From Bacillus sp. SLBN-46 (lineage in GTDB: Bacteria > Bacillota > Bacilli > Bacillales > Cytobacillaceae), in assembly GCF_031453555.1 (NCBI RefSeq), contig NZ_JAVIZM010000001.1, forward strand, positions 2,673,001-2,737,000: 64,000 nucleotides of DNA. The letters are read 5' to 3'. The notes below the pieces were generated by a model, which was not told where the DNA came from, did no database searches, and saw nothing but the letters and a program-made list of their open reading frames with translations. Positions 58,476-64,000 of the stretch are shown here, piece after piece; positions within the stretch are counted from its first letter, which is position 1; each line of letters opens with the position of its first letter. A program made the translations under genes and the position numbers.

Positions 58476-59627
58476 TTACAAAATATCTAGAATAATAAAA
58501 ATTAAATATTGAGTAATGGCCAAAAATGCTAAAAATGCGAAATTATATTTGCTGAATTTAATGAGGTAATTTTTACTTTCATTCGGGTTTGCCTGAATAA
58601 ACAGTTTATAGGAAATAACACTTGCCAATGAAGCAATTATTGTTCCTAATCCACCCACATTTACACCAAGGAGTAAGGGTTTCCAGTCTGTAGAGAATTG
58701 TGCAAGTAGAATCGAAGCAGGAACATTACTAATCAATTGGCTTAACCCAATCGAACTAAAAAAGACGGAAGAAGGATCTTTCATGCTCATACTTGCAAAG
58801 TTCTGTACAGCCGTTGTACTCGAAATATTCCCGATAAAAATAAAAAAGCAAACAAAAGTAATTAGCAGAAGATAATCAATTTTTATTAGAAGAGTAGCAT
58901 TAACAATACACACTGTTCCGAGTGTAATGAAAAGTGCGATTGGATAACTGATTACACCAAATATCGATGCAATGATGATGACTAACACTATTCCCCAAAT
59001 GATTGCCTTTTTAGGATCTCCAACAGTAACAGGATATAAATCAACTTTTATTTCTTTTGGCTCAAGTCTTTGGAAAAGGAAATAAAGAGTTCCTATTCCC
59101 AGCACAGCAATAAAGGAGACAGACATGAAAAACGGCATGGGTTTTAAACCGTAAAAAGAATAAATAAACAAATTTTGTGGATTTCCCATTGGAGTTAAGC
59201 TACTTCCAATATTAGCGGCAATGGTTTGTAAAATAATGGTGTCAATCATATTTATTTTGGTCTTTTTACTAATTAGAAGGGTTAAAGGTACAAAAGTTAG
59301 TAAAGCAACATCATTTGTCACTAACATTGAGCTAAAGAAGCAAAATAGAATAAGAATGGCTGAGACACTTTTACTATTTTTACTTTTATTCAAGATAGAT
59401 ATCGCAAATTTGTCTAGTACCTTTAATTCTTCTAAAGCTTTTATAGTCAGCATCAGATTAAACAAACTTATCAAAACATGAAAATTAATATACTCAATTT
59501 TGGGTATATGAATGAAACAACTTATAACTGCTAAGATAAATGAGATCGTAAAAACCAGGTCTTTTTTTAATAGACTAAAATTTAAATTCGGTCTTTTTTT
59601 CTGCTGAATGACGACAGATTCCTTCAC
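58476..59627 (-). CDS. ArsB/NhaD/SLC13-type anion permease
   Basis: This 383-aa membrane protein has about ten hydrophobic segments. NIGSSLTPMGNPQNLFIY near residue 140 is the SxxxPxGNPxN-type substrate/ion motif of the ion-transporter superfamily, and LVTNDVALLTFVPLTLL precedes it as usual. The start is GTG 59627 after GGTGGTG. The length is short for ArsB (about 430 aa). Candidates are an arsenite, sodium/proton or dicarboxylate carrier; no ars genes adjoin it. Confidence 0.85.
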   Translation of the reverse strand: MKESVVIQQKKRPNLNFSLLKKDLVFTISFILAVISCFIHIPKIEYINFHVLISLFNLMLTIKALEELKVLDKFAISILNKSKNSKSVSAILILFCFFSSMLVTNDVALLTFVPLTLLISKKTKINMIDTIILQTIAANIGSSLTPMGNPQNLFIYSFYGLKPMPFFMSVSFIAVLGIGTLYFLFQRLEPKEIKVDLYPVTVGDPKKAIIWGIVLVIIIASIFGVISYPIALFITLGTVCIVNATLLIKIDYLLLITFVCFFIFIGNISSTTAVQNFASMSMKDPSSVFFSSIGLSQLISNVPASILLAQFSTDWKPLLLGVNVGGLGTIIASLASVISYKLFIQANPNESKNYLIKFSKYNFAFLAFLAITQYLIFIILDIL

Positions 59628-59768
59628 GAGTACACCACCGATTACAATTCTAGGCTTGTTATATTAAACCTGTAAACTATTTAATATATGTACCTTATCA
59701 AATTTAATAACAAACCATAGACTACAATAAATTCAATTTCTATCCTTGTCAATTAGCAGGTGAATAGA

Positions 59769-59803
59769 AAAAAAGCCGTTTCTTTTATGATCACGGCTTT
59801 TAA
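59769..59803 (-). terminator. Terminator of the DUF3231 gene
   Basis: AAAAGCCGT (59771-59779) pairs with ACGGCTTTT (59793-59801); on the minus strand a T-run follows. Confidence 0.85.
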
Positions 59804-59811
59804 TTGGGTGC

Positions 59812-60852
59812 TTACAACAAATCTTCTCTATCAGCGGCTTTTGGTGGCTGTTCCATCCATCCATTTTCAATCAGGATATTAGCGCCATCATCGACAAACA
59901 AAGCAATGTTCTTGAGTGAGCGTGCATACAGCAAGCCTATATCTCGTCGACCATTTACTGCAATTGAATTTCCAAAAAATCTCATTTTCATAGAAAACAT
60001 ATCCACTTTGTGAAAGAGCATGAGTTTGTCTGAAAAAGGAGCAATCTTCGATTCCGTTACCAAATGATCTAAAAATGATGGAGAGGGTAAATTATCTTTA
60101 TGTAATTTTTCTTTATAACGGGTCACTGCTTTATCCGTCATTTCAGTCCCCCGAATAAACAACTGTTTGACTTTTTCATTTCTAGCAACTTGGCTAAATC
60201 CCATAATTAATGCTTTACTTGTGACATTGTTTTCAATGTTATCGTAAAGGTGAGTGACTTCTAGTGCATGTAGAGGTCTAACTTCTCCCATAAACCCATG
60301 TAAAAAACTTTGGTCCTTAACAAAGTCAACTTTATCGGGAATGGGAAGAATAGGTGGTTTAATAATTAATCCCTTTGTCATTAAAATATCATTTATTTGT
60401 GTTAAAAGAGCAATGGTACAAGAATTACAATATATAAATAATTCTTTAATATCCTCTCGTAATACGATTGGAAGTGCTACGCCATATAAACTCATACCTG
60501 CCTTTGCAGCATACTTTATATAATGCACGTAAAATTCTTCTTCAAATAGCCGAGGAGCTCTCAAATTAACATCATCTTTTGTAAAACCTTTTGGAATAGG
60601 AAAGTTATCTTTATTTAGTATCTGTTCAATTCTTCGCATAAAATCCTCAGTTAAATACAAAGCATTTGCTACTAAGGTCTTAATTAAATCATCCTCAACG
60701 TGTTGAAGGAAGTATTGTAATATTTTATTTGACATACTATTGCCAACGTAAGTTGCCCAAAGTTTTGCCATTTCAGGAGCGGTTAATTTTGCACTCGTCT
60801 GTGTTTGAATTGGACGTAAATTAATCGGTTGAATGGGTTGATTCAATTCCAT
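59812..60852 (-). CDS. DUF3231 family protein (duplicated ferritin-like domains)
   Basis: This 346-aa protein is built of two similar helical halves, each with an early ALxLTEDFMRRI- or MTDKAVTRYKEKL-type helix and a PIPKGFTKDDV / LPSPSFLDHLV linker. This is the DUF3231 layout found in spore formers and distantly related to CotF-type coat proteins. AAGGGGAT precedes the start on the minus strand. Probably a sporulation-linked or storage-type protein; no metal-binding set is obvious to me. Confidence 0.88.
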   Translation of the reverse strand: MELNQPIQPINLRPIQTQTSAKLTAPEMAKLWATYVGNSMSNKILQYFLQHVEDDLIKTLVANALYLTEDFMRRIEQILNKDNFPIPKGFTKDDVNLRAPRLFEEEFYVHYIKYAAKAGMSLYGVALPIVLREDIKELFIYCNSCTIALLTQINDILMTKGLIIKPPILPIPDKVDFVKDQSFLHGFMGEVRPLHALEVTHLYDNIENNVTSKALIMGFSQVARNEKVKQLFIRGTEMTDKAVTRYKEKLHKDNLPSPSFLDHLVTESKIAPFSDKLMLFHKVDMFSMKMRFFGNSIAVNGRRDIGLLYARSLKNIALFVDDGANILIENGWMEQPPKAADREDLL

Positions 60853-60937
60853 CTAATAATCCCCTTAGCTCTTTTTATCTTAGTTTTTTCTAATAATTAA
60901 AAGTTATGCTAATTTTTCTCAGGTGAAAAATTAAGGA

Positions 60938-60964
60938 AAGAGGCTGCCATGATGGTAGCCTCTA
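60938..60964 (-). terminator. SASP gene terminator
   Basis: GAGGCTGCC and GGTAGCCTC form a stem around ATGAT; on the minus strand TTTCC follows. Confidence 0.8.
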
Positions 60965-60980
60965 ACTTGGAAATCACAGG

Positions 60981-61175
60981 TTATTGACCTTGTTGATTTC
61001 TTAATGTTTGTTCAGCGTAAGCGACTAAACGTTTTGTCATTTCACCGCCGACTGAACCGTTTGCTCGTGCGGTCGTATCAGCACCAAGTTGAACTCCAAA
61101 CTCGCTGGCGATTTCTTCCTTCATTTGATCCAGAACATTCTCTGCACCAGGAACCAAAAGTTTGTTTCTAGCCAT
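60981..61175 (-). CDS. Alpha/beta-type small acid-soluble spore protein
   Basis: This 64-aa SASP coats and protects DNA in the dormant spore. Conserved segments are [20 protein letters not shown], which holds the E/FGV Gpr cleavage site, and [27 protein letters not shown] precedes the ATG on the minus strand. Expression by sigma-G in the forespore is expected from the family. Confidence 0.96.
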   Translation of the reverse strand: MARNKLLVPGAENVLDQMKEEIASEFGVQLGADTTARANGSVGGEMTKRLVAYAEQTLRNQQGQ

Positions 61176-61306
61176 GATACATCACTCCCGACGAAGTTTT
61201 TTGAGCAATTAAAAATTGCTCGTATTTAATTTAACCGATTAAAAAAAACATAATGGTAGAAAATAATGGTTAAAGATGAAAAAGGTAGAAAGAAAGATGT
61301 GAATGC

Positions 61307-62851
61307 ATGTTCAAAAGAAAACCAAAATTTCAACTACCAATCGATACCCAGGTAAAGGAAACATCAAAAGATTCCAATCAATCTAATGAAAAGACTGAGT
61401 CAAAAAATGCCTTTGAACTAATTAGAACATCCATGAAATCAGATGACTTCGTTCACTACTGTTACCCAGTAATGAACCACCATTACTGGATTTCTTATTA
61501 TCAAACTATTGTGGATCCAGATGTATTACATAAAGATATTATGTGTTATTTAGAAAAAGCAAGCGGAAACTCACTAGAAAATGTAAAATCGGTCATTCCA
61601 ATAGAGAATATCATTATTACAAGTGATGTAACCACAATAAGAAATAAACTGCATTCAGGGTACGTGGTTATTCAATTAGAAGAATATGATTCTTCCTGTT
61701 TGTTGGTTCAATCAGAATCCCATCAGTCTCGTACCATTTCCATGCCAGAAGTGGAGTTTTCAGTTGTAGGGCCGAAGGAAGCATTCGTGGAATCTTTAAA
61801 TATTAATATCAATTTAGTGAGAAAAAGATTACCTGTTCAGGAATTAACAGTTAAGCAATTTGAAATTGGCAGATTATCAAAAACAAATATTGCTGTCTTG
61901 TATGTTGATGGTATTGCTAATGAGGAAAATGTCAATACGGTCATTCAAAGGGTGTCTGAGATTGATTTTGACCAAATTATCGACAGCTCTTTTATTACAC
62001 AGATCATTTCAGATAATCATAAGTCATTATTTCCACAATTAGTTGATACAGAAAGACCCGACCGTGTAGTTGCCGTATTGGCTGAGGGAAAGGTGGTCAT
62101 AATTGTTGATGGGTCACCTCATGCTTTAATTGGACCCACTTCTTTAGTGGAATTTTTCTCTGCTTTTGAGGATTATTATTTAAATCCATTAATTGCGTCA
62201 ACTTTTCGAATCATTCGTTTATTTGCAGTAAGCTTCTCCATCTTAGTTACTCCTATCTATGTGGCGGCGTTGACTTTTCATTATGAATTGATACCAAAGG
62301 ATTTAATGGGGACACTTATTACTTCAAGAAGGGGAGTTCCGCTCCCACCTATATTAGAAGCTGTTTTTCTCGAATTAACGATTGAACTATTAAGAGAAGC
62401 GGGTGCCAGGCTTCCAACAAAGGTAGGACAAACAATTGGTATCGTTGGAGGGATTGTTATTGGGACCGCTTCAGTTGAAGCTGGTTTAACTAGTAATGTC
62501 CTTCTAATTATTGTTGCTTTGGCTGCTCTTGCATCATTTACGACTCCAGTTTATCAAATGGGTAACACGATTCGTTTACTCCGCTTTCCGTTTCTTTTAT
62601 TTGCGAACATTTACGGAATGCTTGGTGTGGTCATATGCTTTTGTTACTTGTTAACCCATTTACTTAGATTAACTTCATTAGGAAGACCCTTTTTGGAACC
62701 GTTATATCCTAGTCGTTTACAAGATCTAAAGGATGCAATATTTAGGTTTCCGTTCTCATCAAGTCCTAAGAGACCTATAAAGCTTCAAACGGAAAACCCA
62801 TTACGTTTTAATCCAAAAAAAGCAAAAGAAAATAAAGACGTTGATGAATGA
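61307..62851 (+). CDS. Spore germination protein, GerA family A subunit
   Basis: This 514-aa germinant receptor A subunit sits in the inner spore membrane. A hydrophilic N-terminal domain of about 300 residues (DFVHYCYPVMNHHYWISYYQ-type start, ERPDRVVAVLAEGKVVIIVD) is followed by membrane helices with TSRRGVPLPPILEAVFLELT and GIVGGIVIGTASVEAGL, strongly conserved in GerAA/GerKA. The start codon has a weak ribosome site, common for forespore genes. The B subunit overlaps its end. Confidence 0.94.
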   Translation: MFKRKPKFQLPIDTQVKETSKDSNQSNEKTESKNAFELIRTSMKSDDFVHYCYPVMNHHYWISYYQTIVDPDVLHKDIMCYLEKASGNSLENVKSVIPIENIIITSDVTTIRNKLHSGYVVIQLEEYDSSCLLVQSESHQSRTISMPEVEFSVVGPKEAFVESLNININLVRKRLPVQELTVKQFEIGRLSKTNIAVLYVDGIANEENVNTVIQRVSEIDFDQIIDSSFITQIISDNHKSLFPQLVDTERPDRVVAVLAEGKVVIIVDGSPHALIGPTSLVEFFSAFEDYYLNPLIASTFRIIRLFAVSFSILVTPIYVAALTFHYELIPKDLMGTLITSRRGVPLPPILEAVFLELTIELLREAGARLPTKVGQTIGIVGGIVIGTASVEAGLTSNVLLIIVALAALASFTTPVYQMGNTIRLLRFPFLLFANIYGMLGVVICFCYLLTHLLRLTSLGRPFLEPLYPSRLQDLKDAIFRFPFSSSPKRPIKLQTENPLRFNPKKAKENKDVDE

Positions 62852-62865
62852 TTGGTGTGAAAATA

Positions 62866-63960
62866 ATGCAATCAACTGTTGAAGAAAGGTTCCAGGTATC
62901 ACCGTATTTAGTTTTTTTCTTAGTCCATTCCATTCAAATTGGAGTGGGAATTCTTACATTCCAATCTGAAATTGTCAAATGGGCTGGAAATGATGCCTGG
63001 ATTTCTATTTTACTAACTGGTACGCTTATACACGTTTTGATTTGGATGATGTTTCACGTGTTAAATAAAGAGGGTACGGATGTTATAGCCATTAATCAAA
63101 AAATTTTTGGAAAATGGATTGGTAACTTATTGAATATTGCAATACTGCTTTATTTTCTTTTAATTGCTATTGTTGTCATCAGAGTTTATTTTGAAGTGAT
63201 TCAGGTTTGGATGTTTCCAAGAATTAGTCTATTTTCATTATGCCTGTTTTTTCTGCCACTACTTTACTACATAGTAGAGGGTGGTTTTAGAATAGTGACT
63301 GGTATTTGTTTTTTTGGAGTCATACTGCCACTATATTTAGTCTTGACTTTATTGTTTCCATTAGAATTTGCTCATGGTGAAAACTTACTTCCTATTTGGA
63401 ACCATTCAATTAAGGAAATCTTGTTATCATCCAAAGGGATGGTTATTAGCTATATAGGATTTTCCACCCTATTTATTTATTATCCTTTTATTAAAGAACC
63501 TAAAAAATCTCAGAAATGGGCCCATTATGGTATTGCATTTAGTACGTTTCTTTATTTATCCACTTATATTGTAACCATCGTATTTTATAGTGAAGAGCAA
63601 TTGATATCGAATCTTTGGCCAACGTTAGGTTTGTGGAAAATAATGAAAATGCCTTTTGTCGAGCGTTTTGAATATATTGGAATCAGTTCTTGGGCTTTAG
63701 TAATACTTCCTAACATTACCTTAGCTTTATGGTGTTTTATGAGAGGGATGAAACGGATTTTTGGTGTGAAACAACGAATCATTTTGCTGATTGCTTTATT
63801 AATAATATTAAGTATTGTGCCATTTATAAAAGGGTATAACCAAATACAACAACTTAGTGAGTTACTATCTTATGGAGGATATATCATGATGGGAGGATAC
63901 ATACCATTCATTTTTATCAGTCACTATATTTACAGCAAGGTGAAAAAACAAAATGAATAA
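62866..63960 (+). CDS. Spore germination protein, GerB family (B subunit permease)
   Basis: This protein of about 364 aa has ten transmembrane helices of the APC-type spore permease family; it forms the germinant-binding/channel part of the receptor. The N-terminus QVSPYLVFFLVHSIQIGVGI is typical of GerAB/GerKB. ATG 62848 overlaps the A-subunit stop (ATGA), and ATG 62866 with GGTGTG before it is the alternative preferred here. The gene overlaps the C-subunit start. Confidence 0.93.
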   Translation: MQSTVEERFQVSPYLVFFLVHSIQIGVGILTFQSEIVKWAGNDAWISILLTGTLIHVLIWMMFHVLNKEGTDVIAINQKIFGKWIGNLLNIAILLYFLLIAIVVIRVYFEVIQVWMFPRISLFSLCLFFLPLLYYIVEGGFRIVTGICFFGVILPLYLVLTLLFPLEFAHGENLLPIWNHSIKEILLSSKGMVISYIGFSTLFIYYPFIKEPKKSQKWAHYGIAFSTFLYLSTYIVTIVFYSEEQLISNLWPTLGLWKIMKMPFVERFEYIGISSWALVILPNITLALWCFMRGMKRIFGVKQRIILLIALLIILSIVPFIKGYNQIQQLSELLSYGGYIMMGGYIPFIFISHYIYSKVKKQNE

Positions 63961-64000
63961 AATCCACTTACTCATAGTTAACTTTATCATTCTTTTGGTA
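63953..64000 (+). CDS. Spore germination protein, GerC family lipoprotein (3' end outside window)
   Basis: ATG 63953 lies 9 nt after AAGGTGA and overlaps the B-subunit stop. The 16 residues seen, MNKIHLLIVNFIILLV, look like the start of a lipoprotein signal. The gene order A-B-C is universal for gerA-type operons, so this is almost certainly the C subunit. Confidence 0.8.
   Translation, partial: MNKIHLLIVNFIILLV

Noticed and set aside
59812..60523. Plus-strand frames opposite the DUF3231 gene
   Set aside because: They are shadows of a well-supported minus-strand gene and have no ribosome sites.
1..64000. tRNA, rRNA, riboswitch or T-box elements
   Set aside because: I looked for GGTTCGAATCC-like arms, 16S/23S conserved blocks and GGGTGGNACCGCG T-box motifs and saw none; short or divergent RNAs could still be missed by eye.

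Overview
The window is a chromosomal segment of an endospore-forming, low-GC Bacillaceae bacterium (Bacillus/Neobacillus-like). The evidence is strong AGGAGG-type ribosome sites with frequent TTG and GTG starts, an alpha/beta SASP, a YyaC spore protein, a gerA-type germinant receptor operon, DUF3231 and CxxH/CxxC proteins, T-tailed terminators, and a Bacillus-type interspersed hairpin repeat. Genus assignment is inference. I saw no rRNA, tRNA, CRISPR array or prophage.

Layout. 1-3.1 kb: end of a CoA-thioester catabolic operon (enoyl-CoA hydratase, acyl-CoA dehydrogenase, class III CoA transferase). 3.1-8.2 kb: a solitary glutamine synthetase behind a good sigma-A promoter and a cre-like site, an HMGL-like aldolase, a membrane protein behind an Fnr/Crp-type palindrome, and purU. 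8.3-10.3 kb: 52-bp repeats carrying micro-ORFs, a 40-aa ORF, and an IS1182-family element (8582-10279) that split that ORF's terminator and left a 9-bp target duplication. 10.35-11.4 kb: an orphan pstS behind a four-repeat PhoP box. 11.5-14.2 kb: a frameshifted isochorismatase-like gene, a YqcI/YcgG protein and a frameshifted methyltransferase. 14.4-23.9 kb: a ROK-regulated operon combining a zinc-type asparaginase, a sugar ABC importer without its ATPase, a metal-less M24-fold protein, a NagB-like deaminase, a Hyi-like isomerase and a Gfo/Idh oxidoreductase; this looks like uptake and breakdown of a sugar-amino-acid conjugate. 26.5-33.6 kb: an IclR-controlled operon of two class III aminotransferases (one frameshifted in an A7 run), a semialdehyde dehydrogenase, an M81 metallohydrolase and a GNAT. 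33.6-41.6 kb: assorted single genes.

41.7-55.2 kb is the most unusual part. Two nearly identical GntR/FCD regulators bracket a locus whose intergenic regions carry at least ten copies of a TTGGTATACAAAAT-like palindrome. The genes encode aspartate dehydrogenase, two carriers, a ProC-like reductase, a 28-aa cationic peptide, an unknown 111-aa protein, two orphan 2Fe-2S ferredoxins, a creatininase-family amidohydrolase, a heme-oxygenase-like diiron protein with all six CADD-type ligands, an aldehyde dehydrogenase, an HbpS/GlcG protein and a split CHR transporter. I read it as an undescribed oxidative pathway for a small nitrogenous organic acid; the substrate is unknown.

55.2-64 kb: small housekeeping and sporulation-related genes, a 329-bp MITE-like element whose 8-bp duplication copied the stop codon of an mltG-like gene, SET-domain and DUF3231 proteins, an SASP, and the start of a gerA-type operon that runs off the window.
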